Positions 50,794 through 59,918 are shown, counted from the first letter of the stretch. The stretch: DNA of 64,000 nt from Enterobacter asburiae (GCF_024599655.1 NZ_CP102247.1:2852001-2916000), one strand, 5' to 3'. Made by a program: numbers and translations. The notes: generated by a model from the letters alone, not told the origin.

Positions 50794-51131
50794 GCGATTC
50801 CTGGGGGTTAGGGTTTTGGCCACAAAAAAGGTGGATAAGGATCATTTATAGCACATTAATTGCCTGACAAATAATTTACATCTCAACCATTTACGGCAGT
50901 TAATGAAACATTTTTCTGTGCTGTACAACTTACCCGTACCAGACCTTTTTGTACAATATATCCTGTAACATTACCGGCTCATGACAAGATCATAAGACAA
51001 TGAAAATAAAGCAATTTATAAAATATATCATAAAAATATTAAAAAACTGTACATTTTCAGTGTACAGATTTAGGAATTATGTATACCTTAATTGTAACGT
51101 TAGTGATTACAAAATTTTACAGGAGCGAAAC
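50794..51131. promoter_or_regulatory. bluF/ycgZ divergent control region with TGTACA half-sites
   Basis: 338 AT-rich bases without a gene. TGTACA occurs at 50922, 50951, 51048 and 51061. The last two form a 7-7-7 palindrome, CTGTACA-N7-TGTACAG (51047-51067), 65 bases before ycgZ. MlrA, a close BluR relative, recognises spaced TGTACA half-sites, so these are likely BluR or MlrA operators. Confidence 0.6.
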
Positions 51132-51371
51132 ATGCAGCAGAAAGGTTACGCCACAGATTCCGCAGCAGCGATCGCACAGTACTTCGAAAAGGCCGCACTG
51201 CCTACCCAGCAGGAGACGCTGGGTCAGGTGGTTGTCGAAATCCTCAGCGACGGGCGGAACCTGAATCGCAAATCGCTCTGTACCAAACTGCTCAGCCGCC
51301 TCGAAAGGGCCGATGGTCCGGAAGAGGAAGAGCATTACCACATGCTGCTTGGTCTGCTCTTCGAACGATAA
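51132..51371 (+). CDS. ycgZ: Two-component connector protein YcgZ
   Basis: A 79-residue small regulatory protein. TQQETLGQVVVEILSDGRN and LNRKSLCTKLLSRLE follow K-12 YcgZ closely. In E. coli YcgZ, YmgA and AriR act through RcsC/RcsD to raise colanic acid and lower curli. The ATG at 51132 follows AGGAG; the frame stays open 44 codons further upstream with no ribosome site. It is the first gene of a three-gene operon repressed by BluR. Confidence 0.93.
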   Translation: MQQKGYATDSAAAIAQYFEKAALPTQQETLGQVVVEILSDGRNLNRKSLCTKLLSRLERADGPEEEEHYHMLLGLLFER

Positions 51372-51375
51372 CGTG

Positions 51376-51696
51376 ATGAATAGCAGTGACGCAGATCGAC
51401 TGATCGACCAGCTTATCGGTGAAGCCGTTCTTTCTCTTCTGAAAGAGCGGGGGCCAGTGACAACCGAAGGATTGCTGCAGCGTCTGCGGGTAATGAAAGA
51501 ACATGAAAAGGATCCCCGGCGGCGGGAGACACTTGCGGTGGTGATTGCCGACATCGGCTCAAACAGCATCGCCTTTACACGTCGCAGAACCGCGCAAGGA
51601 CGAACGAACAGAGAGGGACCTCTCAACGATAACAGAGACAATGTAGTGCCGTTATTTGGAAGTGGAAAACCGTCCGACCCCAAAAAAATACATTGA
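51376..51696 (+). CDS. ymgA: YmgA-like small regulatory protein
   Basis: A 106-residue protein starting at the ATG at 51376, 4 bases after the ycgZ stop, so probably translated by coupling. GEAVLSLLKERGPVTTEGLLQ and the following RRETLAVVIADI align with K-12 YmgA, but the C-terminal 35 residues (Asn/Arg-rich, ending PSDPKKIH) are longer and divergent. It is assigned mainly by position between ycgZ and ariR plus partial similarity. It belongs to the same Rcs-linked connector family. Confidence 0.75.
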   Translation: MNSSDADRLIDQLIGEAVLSLLKERGPVTTEGLLQRLRVMKEHEKDPRRRETLAVVIADIGSNSIAFTRRRTAQGRTNREGPLNDNRDNVVPLFGSGKPSDPKKIH

Positions 51697-51725
51697 CTGC
51701 AATTTAACAGCTACGGTGAGAACAA

Positions 51726-52004
51726 ATGAGACAAAATATTCAGCTTCAACCCGAATACCATTCTGCTTTTTTAGACAGTGCGCTGTCGGAATATTTCCGT
51801 CACGCAGGCGATCGTTTTGCTGAAGAGTCCGCTGTTTTTTCTACTGCAGTACGCTGTGTTCTGGCCTCCGAAGGCCATCTGTCTAATAAAGCGATCATCC
51901 TCTGGCTCATTCAGACGCTGGAAGCCACCCACGATGTGGTTCAGGCGGATGTGATTCGCAAGACCCTGGAAATCGTGGTGGGTTACACGATGGACGATCT
52001 GTAA
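51726..52004 (+). CDS. ariR: Biofilm and acid-resistance regulator AriR
   Basis: A 92-residue all-helical protein (YmgB). EESAVFSTAV and DVVQADVIRKTLEIVVGYTMDD match K-12 AriR, a dimeric regulator linked to biofilm, acid resistance and Rcs signalling. GGTGAG precedes the ATG. It ends the BluR-controlled operon; the ymgC of K-12 is not present. A large inverted repeat follows. Confidence 0.92.
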   Translation: MRQNIQLQPEYHSAFLDSALSEYFRHAGDRFAEESAVFSTAVRCVLASEGHLSNKAIILWLIQTLEATHDVVQADVIRKTLEIVVGYTMDDL

Positions 52005-52028
52005 GCTCCTGCGCTCAACGCCTCCTAA

Positions 52029-52070
52029 CGTGTCATCGTCAAAACTGACGAACAGTCTGACGATGACACG
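52029..52070 (+). repeat. Large two-stem inverted repeat after ariR
   Basis: The outer stem CGTGTCATCGTC/GACGATGACACG is 12 bp and perfect; the loop contains an inner ACTG/CAGT stem. It starts 24 bases after the ariR stop. Only weak T-richness follows (CGCCTTTCCC), so it may be an unusual terminator, a stabiliser or a protein-binding site. Confidence 0.7.
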
Positions 52071-52195
52071 CGCCTTTCCCGCGTAACACCCTGTAAAACC
52101 AGCAAAGCCAATCTGGCACGGTTCCTGCTTACCTCTGCTTACGGGACTGGGTTGTCCAGTCAACTTTGCTTCATTTCTTAACAGGTCTGTTATTG

Positions 52196-54346
52196 ATGAA
52201 AAAGATCGCCAGCGTCTGCCCTTACTGCGGTGCAGGCTGTAAATTAAACCTTGTCGTTGAAAATAACCGTATCATCCGTGCCGAAGCGGCAGAGGGCGTC
52301 ACAAACCAGGGCACCCTGTGTCTGAAGGGCTTTTACGGTTGGGACTTCCTCAACGATACCCGTCTGCTCACCCCGCGCCTGACTCAGCCGATGATCCGCT
52401 ACCACAAAGGCGAGGCGTTCACCCCCGTTACCTGGGAAGAGGCTATCCGCTACACCGCCCACAGGCTCAGCAGCATTAAAGCGCAGCACGGGCCTCGGTC
52501 GATCATGACCACCGGCTCCTCCCGCGGAACCGGCAATGAAACAAACTATGTGATGCAAAAATTTGCCCGCGCGGTGCTGAACACCAACAACGTGGACTGC
52601 TGCGCGCGCGTCTGTCACGGCCCTTCCGTGGCCGGTTTACAGGAAACCCTCGGCAACGGCGCGATGAGCAACTCAATCAACGATATTGAAAACTCAAAAT
52701 GCCTGCTGGTGTTTGGCTATAACTGCGCGGACTCCCACCCTATCGTCGCCCGTCGGGTGCTGAAAGCGCGGGAAAACGGCGCGAAAATCATCGTCTGCGA
52801 TCCGCGGCGAATTGAAACGGCGCGCATCGCCGACCAGCATCTGCAGCTGAAAAACGGCAGTAACATGGCGCTGGTGAACGCCTTTGGCTACGTGCTGCTG
52901 GAAGAGGAACTCTACGACAAAAGCTACGTGGCGCGCTTTACGGAGGGGCTTGAGGCCTATCGCCAGACGGTGAAAGACTATGCGCCGGAGAAGGTCGAGC
53001 ATCTTACCGGCATTGCCGCCCGCGACGTTCGCCAGGCGATGCGCACCTTCGCGGCGGCCCCTTCCGCCACCGTGATGTGGGGGATGGGCGTGACCCAGTT
53101 TGGTCAGGCTGTGGATGTGGTCAAAGGGCTTTCCAGCCTGGCGCTGCTGACCGGTAACCTTGGCCGCCCCGCCGTCGGCGTCGGGCCCGTGCGCGGACAA
53201 AACAACGTTCAGGGCGCCTGCGATATGGGCGTTCTGCCGAATATGTTCCCCGGCTATCAGGATGTGACCGATCCGGCGGTCAGGCAGAAGTTCGCCGACG
53301 CGTGGGGGATTGACGTCAATAAAATGGACGATCGGGTCGGGACGCGCATTACCGAGGTGCCTCATCTGGCGCTGGAAGGCAAGGTCAAGGCCTACTACAT
53401 CATGGGGGAAGATCCGCTTCAGACCGAAGCCGATCTCGGCCTCGTTCGCAGCGGTTTTGAGGCGCTCGACTTTGTCGTGGTTCAGGACATCTTTATGACC
53501 AAAACGGCAGAAGTGGCGGACGTTCTGCTCCCTGCCACCTCCTGGGGTGAACACGGCGGCGTCTTTACCTGTGCCGATCGCGGGTTCCAGCGTTTTGGCA
53601 AAGCCATTGAGGCCAGCGGCAACGTGAAGCGCGACTGGGAGATTATCAGCCTGCTCGCCACAGAGATGGGCTACCCGATGCATTATGACTCCAACCAGCA
53701 GATCTGGGATGAGATGCGCGAGCTGTGCCCTCTCTTCTACGGCGTGACGTATGAAAAAATGGGCGAGATGGGCCACGTGCAGTGGCCGTGCCCGACGCTG
53801 GATCACCCGGGAACGCCGTACCTGTACAAAGACAATCAGTTCGACACCCCAACCGGTAAAGGGCAGCTCTTTGCCGCGCCGTGGCGCGCGCCGGCGGAAA
53901 CCCCGGATGCGGATTTCCCGCTAGTGCTATGTACAGTACGTGAAGTGGGACACTACTCCTGCCGCTCGATGACCGGGAACTGCGCCGCGCTGCAGAGCCT
54001 GGCCGATGAGCCGGGACGGGTGCAAATGCACCCTGCCGATGCGGAAAAACTGGGCATTACTGACGGACAACTGGTCTGGGTGCGCTCACGTCGCGGCAAA
54101 GTGATTACCCGCGCCAGCATCAGCGAGCGTATCAACGCCGGGGCCGTCTACATGACCTATCAATGGTGGATTGGCGCCTGCAACGAGCTGACCCAGGACA
54201 ACCTCGACCCCATCTCCAAAACGCCGGAAACGAAGTACTGCGCGGTGCAGCTGGAGGCGATTGAGGACCAGCGCTGGGCGGAGGATTTTGCGGCGTCGGC
54301 GTATCAGTCCATGAAGTCGCGGTTGATTAGCGCGGTGAATGTCTGA
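52196..54346 (+). CDS. FdhF-type molybdopterin formate dehydrogenase, Cys form
   Basis: A 716-residue relative of E. coli formate dehydrogenase H (FdhF, 715). Cys8, Cys11, Cys15 and Cys42 bind one [4Fe-4S] cluster. Position 140, selenocysteine in FdhF, is cysteine here (CCARVCHGPSVAG), followed by the conserved His141. RGQNNVQGACDMG with the conserved Arg, and YYIMGEDPLQT, line the Mo-bis-MGD site. It predicts oxidation of formate to CO2. No hyc, hyd or electron-carrier gene is adjacent, so its partner is unknown. The ATG at 52196 matches the FdhF start MKK. It could be a second paralogue beside a Sec-containing FdhF elsewhere. Confidence 0.9.
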   Translation: MKKIASVCPYCGAGCKLNLVVENNRIIRAEAAEGVTNQGTLCLKGFYGWDFLNDTRLLTPRLTQPMIRYHKGEAFTPVTWEEAIRYTAHRLSSIKAQHGPRSIMTTGSSRGTGNETNYVMQKFARAVLNTNNVDCCARVCHGPSVAGLQETLGNGAMSNSINDIENSKCLLVFGYNCADSHPIVARRVLKARENGAKIIVCDPRRIETARIADQHLQLKNGSNMALVNAFGYVLLEEELYDKSYVARFTEGLEAYRQTVKDYAPEKVEHLTGIAARDVRQAMRTFAAAPSATVMWGMGVTQFGQAVDVVKGLSSLALLTGNLGRPAVGVGPVRGQNNVQGACDMGVLPNMFPGYQDVTDPAVRQKFADAWGIDVNKMDDRVGTRITEVPHLALEGKVKAYYIMGEDPLQTEADLGLVRSGFEALDFVVVQDIFMTKTAEVADVLLPATSWGEHGGVFTCADRGFQRFGKAIEASGNVKRDWEIISLLATEMGYPMHYDSNQQIWDEMRELCPLFYGVTYEKMGEMGHVQWPCPTLDHPGTPYLYKDNQFDTPTGKGQLFAAPWRAPAETPDADFPLVLCTVREVGHYSCRSMTGNCAALQSLADEPGRVQMHPADAEKLGITDGQLVWVRSRRGKVITRASISERINAGAVYMTYQWWIGACNELTQDNLDPISKTPETKYCAVQLEAIEDQRWAEDFAASAYQSMKSRLISAVNV

Positions 54347-54352
54347 AGAAAT

Positions 54353-54378
54353 GTCGGGTGGCGTCACTGCCACCCGGC
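54353..54378 (+). repeat. REP-type palindrome after the fdhF-like gene
   Basis: GTCGGGTGGC (54353-54362) pairs with GCCACCCGGC (54369-54378) through one G-T pair. It starts 6 bases after the stop and is related to the REP unit after rnt. Confidence 0.75.
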
Positions 54379-54412
54379 AACTAAACGACGATAGTCCCAC
54401 CGTCTCTTCCGC

Positions 54413-55075
54413 TCATCTGTCGTAACCGATCAGATGGTCACGCAATTTGTTCGGGTAGGCATTCTGTTCGACCATCCTGTGAATGAGCGCCATAAGCTCG
54501 TAATCACTGCGCAGATCGAATTTTTGCATCAGCAAATACTTATGCGTGAATACCGTTTTATCACTTGTCCTGAGCACATCCGCAATTTGCCCTACCGATA
54601 ACCCTCTGTAAAAATTCACCGTAACGCGGATCTGCTGCGGCGAGAGTATCTTATGCTGGCACTCGAAACAGCCTTTATGCTGCCAGCGATATCCCGGCAG
54701 CTGCGTACGGTACCAGGCAATAAACAGCATCTCGCTAACCTGACCAAGCGGGGCGCGGCGGGAGATGAACATCATATCCTGAAAACAGGATGAAAATGCG
54801 GAAAAACGCCGTTCATCGTCCACCAGCCCAATCACAATCCCTTTTTTTCGCGCTTTCAATTCAGGAATACAGGTCAGCGTTTCCCCAGGGCATAAAGCGA
54901 GAATAATAATATCGGCGGCACTGACGCTGTCATAAGTAAGCTCAGTATCAAAATGAATTTGATGCCTGAAGTTATGCAAGAAGAAATCCACAAGAAAATA
55001 TTGCAGACCATTTTTAAAAAAAGAATCCGGTTCTTTAATCAGAATATTCAACATTACAATTACCGACATCTGCAT
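54413..55075 (-). CDS. LuxR-type transcriptional regulator in the fimbrial operon
   Basis: A 220-residue protein with a C-terminal LuxR-type helix-turn-helix (about residues 143-205: SPQQIRVTVNFYRGLSVGQIA, then KTVFTHKYLLMQKFDL). The N-terminal half is not a clear receiver: no obvious phospho-Asp site with Lys partner. Candidate starts are Met1, Met3 and Met7; none has a good ribosome site. It begins 30 bases after the minor fimbrial subunit on the same strand, so it is probably the last gene of the operon. It resembles FimW/CsgD-type surface regulators in layout only. Confidence 0.82.
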   Translation of the reverse strand: MQMSVIVMLNILIKEPDSFFKNGLQYFLVDFFLHNFRHQIHFDTELTYDSVSAADIIILALCPGETLTCIPELKARKKGIVIGLVDDERRFSAFSSCFQDMMFISRRAPLGQVSEMLFIAWYRTQLPGYRWQHKGCFECQHKILSPQQIRVTVNFYRGLSVGQIADVLRTSDKTVFTHKYLLMQKFDLRSDYELMALIHRMVEQNAYPNKLRDHLIGYDR

Positions 55076-55105
55076 ATCAATAAGGACAACTAACGCGCGT
55101 GTCGA

Positions 55106-55630
55106 TCAGTTGTATTGCATCGTCATGACCACAACGGCACTAATGCTCCCCGGCGTCGCACCGCCGGTAATAGATTTGACTGATGCCTGCATAGCCATCG
55201 TCGCGGTTCTGTCTGCTGCAATGCTCTGCGTAATGCTTGTCCCGGTGCCTTTTAACGCATCGGTTGCAGCCTCGCGCATCGCAATCGCGACGTTCGTGGC
55301 CGAGCCGCTGTTCATATAGTAATCCACCCCCGCGACGGGATCGGGGTTACCGGTAAAGGAGACCGTAACGCTGCGCGTGCCTGCCGGACACTGGGTAAAC
55401 AGCAGGCTAAAAGGCACAGGATCGGATGTCGACCCCGGCGTGACCATATTGGATGCCTGAATATTGCCGAGATTAATATCCAGAGTGTTATTCCCACCGT
55501 TAAAGATACAGGGGGAGGCAACAATATTTCCGGTAACGCTGACGTTTACACTGTCCGCCGCAAATAAATGACAGCTGATTAATGTAGCGCCGAGTGCTGC
55601 CGTGCGCAGAATATTCATCGTTTTATCCAT
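55106..55630 (-). CDS. Minor fimbrial subunit
   Basis: A 174-residue exported pilin-domain protein. The signal peptide ends HLFA before ADSVNV (about residue 25). Cys in ASPCIFNG and LFTQCPAG form the usual pilin disulfide, and the C-terminal MTMQYN has the penultimate Tyr of the donor strand-accepting subunit. The ATG at 55630 shares one base with the adhesin stop (TGATG). In operons of this layout the last subunit is an adaptor or terminator pilin. Confidence 0.88.
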   Translation of the reverse strand: MDKTMNILRTAALGATLISCHLFAADSVNVSVTGNIVASPCIFNGGNNTLDINLGNIQASNMVTPGSTSDPVPFSLLFTQCPAGTRSVTVSFTGNPDPVAGVDYYMNSGSATNVAIAMREAATDALKGTGTSITQSIAADRTATMAMQASVKSITGGATPGSISAVVVMTMQYN

Positions 55631-56577
55631 CACTGATACGTCAAATTTAAGGTTGCAGACGCATTGGCGGTACCGGGTTCAACCGTCGTTTGCGTCTGGT
55701 AATAACGCGCTGTTAAAGGAAACGCCTGCTGCCCGCCAGTGGTGACGTTTAGCGGTAGACGCGTATTCAACGTGATGGGGGTACCGTTGTAGAGTAACTG
55801 AACGCCAACCCCTTTTGCCGTGCCGGTATTACCCTGCCCCGTCAGCGCGAGGACGCTCGTTGTGGCCACGTCAGGGTTCTGAATACCGCTGAGCGAAACG
55901 TTGACGTTGGCGCCCGGGTCGCAGTTCAGTCCCAGATTCTGCGTATTCTGGGCGCCTGCGGGCGTGGTTCCTACCGTTGACCCAAACGTCGCGGCAGAAA
56001 TGTCACCGATGGGAAACGTCAGCTGCGGTGTTGTAATGCTGCAGGCCAGCACGTTGATGGTTCCGTCCAGCAGCGTCGTCGTCAGGCCATCACGATAAAC
56101 GCCGTCACTGCCCTGCAGCATCACCACGCCCAGCACGCCAGGCGTCAGCGACCCTGATGCGACCGGTCCGGTAACGATGAGTTCTATTTTACCGCCCCAC
56201 CATTCGACATAATCAGACTGTGCGTTATACGAAAAGGTATTGGTCGGGTTTTCAAAATAATTACCCGACGAAAAGCGCACGCCGATACCGTTTACATTGG
56301 TGTTATAAACATGATTACCGTAAGTACTCGGTGTCGCATTAAGGTAGCGCATGCTAAAACCCAGCATTAACGGGTTGGTACATCCCGTTAAATAGGAACC
56401 GGTTAACGTCGCGTTTCGCGAAAATAATACGGTGCCCACGGCGACATCGCGCTGGACCGTAATTGTGCCAATGGATAAGGTTGATTCCTGCGGCGTAATC
56501 GTCGTGCAGGTTCCTGCATAAGCACTGTTCCAGCCTGCTGCGACACACAGCAGGAATATGATGTTAATTAAGCGCAT
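55630..56577 (-). CDS. Fimbrial tip adhesin
   Basis: A 315-residue two-domain protein. The ATG at 56577 (MRLINIIFLLCV) follows AGGG; 66 further in-frame codons upstream read usher sequence. The signal peptide ends AYA (about residue 21). The N-terminal ~150 residues (GTCTTITPQESTLS to the TPGVLGVVML region) form a lectin-type domain; the C-terminal pilin domain starts near INVLACSITTP and ends NLTYQ. The receptor is unknown. It lies between usher and minor subunit, as MrkD and LpfD do. Confidence 0.88.
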   Translation of the reverse strand: MRLINIIFLLCVAAGWNSAYAGTCTTITPQESTLSIGTITVQRDVAVGTVLFSRNATLTGSYLTGCTNPLMLGFSMRYLNATPSTYGNHVYNTNVNGIGVRFSSGNYFENPTNTFSYNAQSDYVEWWGGKIELIVTGPVASGSLTPGVLGVVMLQGSDGVYRDGLTTTLLDGTINVLACSITTPQLTFPIGDISAATFGSTVGTTPAGAQNTQNLGLNCDPGANVNVSLSGIQNPDVATTSVLALTGQGNTGTAKGVGVQLLYNGTPITLNTRLPLNVTTGGQQAFPLTARYYQTQTTVEPGTANASATLNLTYQ

Positions 56578-56587
56578 TTTAAAAACC

Positions 56588-59122
56588 CTAAAGACAATTG
56601 ACGTTAATTTCGGTAATTCCGCCTGCCGAAGGCTGCGGGGAAAGCACGTACGGTGCGCGGCATTGCCGATCGCTCTCCGCTCCCCACGAGACGAAGACGG
56701 TTCCCTGTGTGTCCAGACCGGTGAGATAAGCCTGACCTCTATCGCCAACAATAACGCTGCTGCCGTCGGCGCCATTCAGGCTTGCCGTTGCGCCAAAGGG
56801 AACAAACTGGCCGTTATGCAGTAAATTAAATAACGCCCGTCGCCCCACCTTCGCCTTATAGCCGGCCAAAACGATCGCGCCGCGAGTGGGCGTCACCGTC
56901 CGGGTATTAATATCCAGCTCAACATCATCCGGCAGGCTTTCCGGGGCAAGGGTGATGTCATTTTTACGGTATACGGAGAGATTGCTGACCACCGTATATC
57001 CGCGGTAATCCGTTCTGACACCCGGCTGATTGCGAATATCGACGTCGTGCGCGCCCGGCGCGCTAATCAGAACATTGGTCTCACCCAGGGGCTGCGAAAG
57101 CGTAATCCCCTCTCTGTGAGCGAGAATGCCCCCCTGTAAGCCGTAGTTAAGCCGCTCGCTGTTTTTGTCGTAGCTGTAGCCCGCCGTCACTTCGCCGTAG
57201 GTTCCCTTATAATCACCATTCATATTGCCCGTGTAGCCAACGCCGTCCGACCCGTATCCCTGCTGCACGCTCCAGTTCAGGGCGTGGTTTTCCAGCGCCA
57301 CGCCGTTCAGGCCGACGTTCTGCGTGGTGCCGTTATTCTTGCTGGCGCTCACGCCATAGTTAGCCCAGGTTTGCGGCAAAAACTTCTCCAGAGGAATGCT
57401 GACGTTAAAGGCCAGCAACCGATCTTTGTCGTACCGTTTATTGTCATCGTATGAACCCGCGCTGCCGTTTTTACTGTAGGTCCAGGTGAGTCCATAACTG
57501 ATGTTGTGCCAGTAGTTGTTGTAACCCAGGCTGTATGACGCCATCGTTTGACCCGAATTCCAGTAGTCTTCGCGGGCCGCGCTCAGCGTCAGCGAGCCAA
57601 GATTACCGCCCAGCGTCTGGCTCATCGTAAGTTCGGCCCGGTTGCGGCGTCGGCCCTGAAGCGCGGAGCTGTCGCCGTACGAATCAAGGATCTCCTGCAT
57701 TCCGTAGTAACCGCTGGTCGAGTAGCGGTAGCCCGCAATCGAAAAATGGGTTCCTGTCCCCACAAAGTTTTTACTGTATCGCGCCCGCCAGGACTGGCCG
57801 TTGGATTTCTCACCACCCTGCGGGGTGGACCAGGCCTGGGTCATGTCCGCAGAAATCGCGCCGAAATCCCCCATGTTTTTCCCAAGCCCGGTGGCGATCG
57901 ACTGATATTTACTCGACTCCTGCAGCCCGCCATAGAGCGTCAGGCCATACGGCAACCCATAAATCCCGGTGATTTGCCCAAACGGGGTCTTATCAACGCT
58001 GCTGCTATAAGAACGGTACTGCCCCCCGGTCACCGCATATTTCAGGCGCCCTTCACGCTGCAAAACCGGTAATGAGGCATAAGGCAGGGTGAAATGCTGC
58101 TCGCTGCCGTCCGCTTCCTTAACGGTGACATCCAGATCGCCCGCGCCCCCCGTGGGGTACATATCGGTAATCTCAAAAGCGCCCGGCGCCACGTAGCTCT
58201 GATAAATCTGGTAGCCATTCTGGCGAACAATGACCTGCGCATTGGTACGCGCGATACCCCGCACCACGGGCGCATAGCCTTTGAGCGAATCCGGGAGCAT
58301 GTCGTCGTCTGAAGCCAGCTGTCCGCCGCGAAACGGCATGCTGTCGAACACGTCGGCTGGGGCGGAGCTATCCCCCAGGGTGAGCTGCGCCTTGAGCGGA
58401 ATAATGGCCCGCTGTGCATAGGTGTAGACGGTATCCCATTTGTCCTGACCGCTCTCATCCCGCGACCAGGTGGTGTAATTTCGCAGTCGCCACGGCCCAA
58501 GGTTGATACCCGGGCGCAGGTTGGCATATTGACTGTTGGTGTTTTTACTCTCGTTCTGTTTCACCCAGGTGTTTGCGCCACTCAGGCTGTAGTTCAGCAT
58601 CGCGGCGGCGATCCCCTCATCCCACTGCTCTGGTGGGACATATCCTCTCGCAGGCAGATCGATTGCGGCCTGAGGAATGCTGATAACCAGCCGCTGTGCG
58701 CTAAACTGAAAATCCGTACTGGCATGAGGGATCGCCTGCAGGTTAACGCAGGTTGCGTTTTCTACAGCCAGGTTGGGAAACAGCGCCGTTTTGACGCCCC
58801 ATTTTTTTAGCTGTGCAATGCTCAGGCAAGGCTGCAGGCTGTCGTTTTCCTTCCCGTTTTTTCCGGCAACAAAATCAATATCGCTGGTCTCAATAAGCTG
58901 GTCGTCAAGAATGATATCAACATGGTATTTCCCTGGTGCCTGCGAACCTGATTCAAACGCAGATAAATCGGCTTTACCCATTCCCGGATTATCCAGCTCT
59001 ACCAGCTCGGCGTTAAAAGAATCACTGGCGTTAACCGCGGGTACTGCATTAGCCAGCGCGAAGGCGATACATATCGCCAGCCGCGCGGGTTGCATTTTTT
59101 TATTTTTCGTTGCCATCATCAT
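56588..59122 (-). CDS. Outer membrane fimbrial usher
   Basis: A FimD-type usher of up to 844 residues that translocates and assembles pilins. The signal peptide ends VNAS (about residue 32), followed by the N-terminal chaperone-binding domain (FNAELVELDNPGMGKADLSAF). A 24-strand barrel with a plug spans roughly residues 140-670. C-terminal domains carry the closing cysteine pair (SDRQCRAPY and INVNCL). Three in-frame ATGs start the gene; the second or third is better spaced from AGG. It is followed 10 bases later by the adhesin. Confidence 0.93.
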   Translation of the reverse strand: MMMATKNKKMQPARLAICIAFALANAVPAVNASDSFNAELVELDNPGMGKADLSAFESGSQAPGKYHVDIILDDQLIETSDIDFVAGKNGKENDSLQPCLSIAQLKKWGVKTALFPNLAVENATCVNLQAIPHASTDFQFSAQRLVISIPQAAIDLPARGYVPPEQWDEGIAAAMLNYSLSGANTWVKQNESKNTNSQYANLRPGINLGPWRLRNYTTWSRDESGQDKWDTVYTYAQRAIIPLKAQLTLGDSSAPADVFDSMPFRGGQLASDDDMLPDSLKGYAPVVRGIARTNAQVIVRQNGYQIYQSYVAPGAFEITDMYPTGGAGDLDVTVKEADGSEQHFTLPYASLPVLQREGRLKYAVTGGQYRSYSSSVDKTPFGQITGIYGLPYGLTLYGGLQESSKYQSIATGLGKNMGDFGAISADMTQAWSTPQGGEKSNGQSWRARYSKNFVGTGTHFSIAGYRYSTSGYYGMQEILDSYGDSSALQGRRRNRAELTMSQTLGGNLGSLTLSAAREDYWNSGQTMASYSLGYNNYWHNISYGLTWTYSKNGSAGSYDDNKRYDKDRLLAFNVSIPLEKFLPQTWANYGVSASKNNGTTQNVGLNGVALENHALNWSVQQGYGSDGVGYTGNMNGDYKGTYGEVTAGYSYDKNSERLNYGLQGGILAHREGITLSQPLGETNVLISAPGAHDVDIRNQPGVRTDYRGYTVVSNLSVYRKNDITLAPESLPDDVELDINTRTVTPTRGAIVLAGYKAKVGRRALFNLLHNGQFVPFGATASLNGADGSSVIVGDRGQAYLTGLDTQGTVFVSWGAESDRQCRAPYVLSPQPSAGGITEINVNCL

Positions 59123-59162
59123 AAACCTGACTCGATATTGAGGATGCTGCTTTCTTCAGAAA

Positions 59163-59840
59163 TTAAAAGCTGGCCTGATGCGTTATTCCCGGGCTGCCGT
59201 AATCATTGATCACTTTAAATATAATCTGATTACCCGCGGTGCCCGGTGGCAGGCTAAATATGGCCACTTTGCCAGGGTCCACCCAGGTGACATCCTCCAG
59301 CTTTTTTCCGCCAATACTTATTTCATTAAAGTTAATGACGTACGGCGTGGGATTAGTAACCTGAAGTTTATTTCCGCTCCGCGACCAGGTTAATTTACTC
59401 GCCTGTTCATCAGGCGTTGACGCCTTCAGACCTGCCGGACGATAAATGAGCTTGATGCGGGTTTTAACGGCAATTTGCAACGCGTTTGCCTGTTTTGTGG
59501 CTGACGGTATCGCTTTAATATTTAACCAGAACAGGCTCTCTTTATCCTGCGGTAGCGATCCAGAGAATAAAATACGCTCAATATTTTGCTGGCCACCGTT
59601 CAGTCTGTACAGGGGGGGCGTGACGATAAATGGCGCTTTATTAGCATTACCCTCTGGCATGTCGACCCAGGACTGAATTAAATAAGGGGCTGCATCCACA
59701 TTATTTACGCTAATGGACGCCTCTTTTTTCCCGCCATCAAAAATTACGCGGGTACCGCCAATCACGACCCCGGCAAACGCTTGTGACAGCGAAGCAGTCA
59801 TCACCGCCGCGCTCAGCAGGGTTTTGCTAATAACATTCAT
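59163..59840 (-). CDS. Periplasmic fimbrial chaperone
   Basis: A 225-residue PapD-like chaperone with two immunoglobulin-like domains. The ATG at 59840 follows AAGAGG; nine further upstream codons are unsupported. The signal peptide ends AFA. GGTRVIFDGGKKEASISVNN is the N-terminal strand with the usual Arg anchor; KTRIKLIYRP carries the conserved Lys and the G1 donor strand region; NPTPYVINF is in domain 2. It lies between major subunit and usher. Confidence 0.92.
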   Translation of the reverse strand: MNVISKTLLSAAVMTASLSQAFAGVVIGGTRVIFDGGKKEASISVNNVDAAPYLIQSWVDMPEGNANKAPFIVTPPLYRLNGGQQNIERILFSGSLPQDKESLFWLNIKAIPSATKQANALQIAVKTRIKLIYRPAGLKASTPDEQASKLTWSRSGNKLQVTNPTPYVINFNEISIGGKKLEDVTWVDPGKVAIFSLPPGTAGNQIIFKVINDYGSPGITHQASF

Positions 59841-59859
59841 TTCAAACCTCTTAAAACAA

Positions 59860-59898
59860 GGGGGCAATAATGCCCCCGCGCAGCGCCTCGCGGCGCTG
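59860..59898 (-). terminator. Tandem hairpins between major pilin and chaperone genes
   Basis: Two hairpins, GGGGGCA/TGCCCCC (59860-59877, loop ATAA) and CAGCGCC/GGCGCTG (59881-59898, loop TCGC), lie right after the major subunit stop. On the minus strand TTGTTTT follows. Such structures let the pilin mRNA outnumber the downstream assembly genes. Confidence 0.75.
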
Positions 59899-59918
59899 GC
59901 TCTTGTTATGCTTTATGG

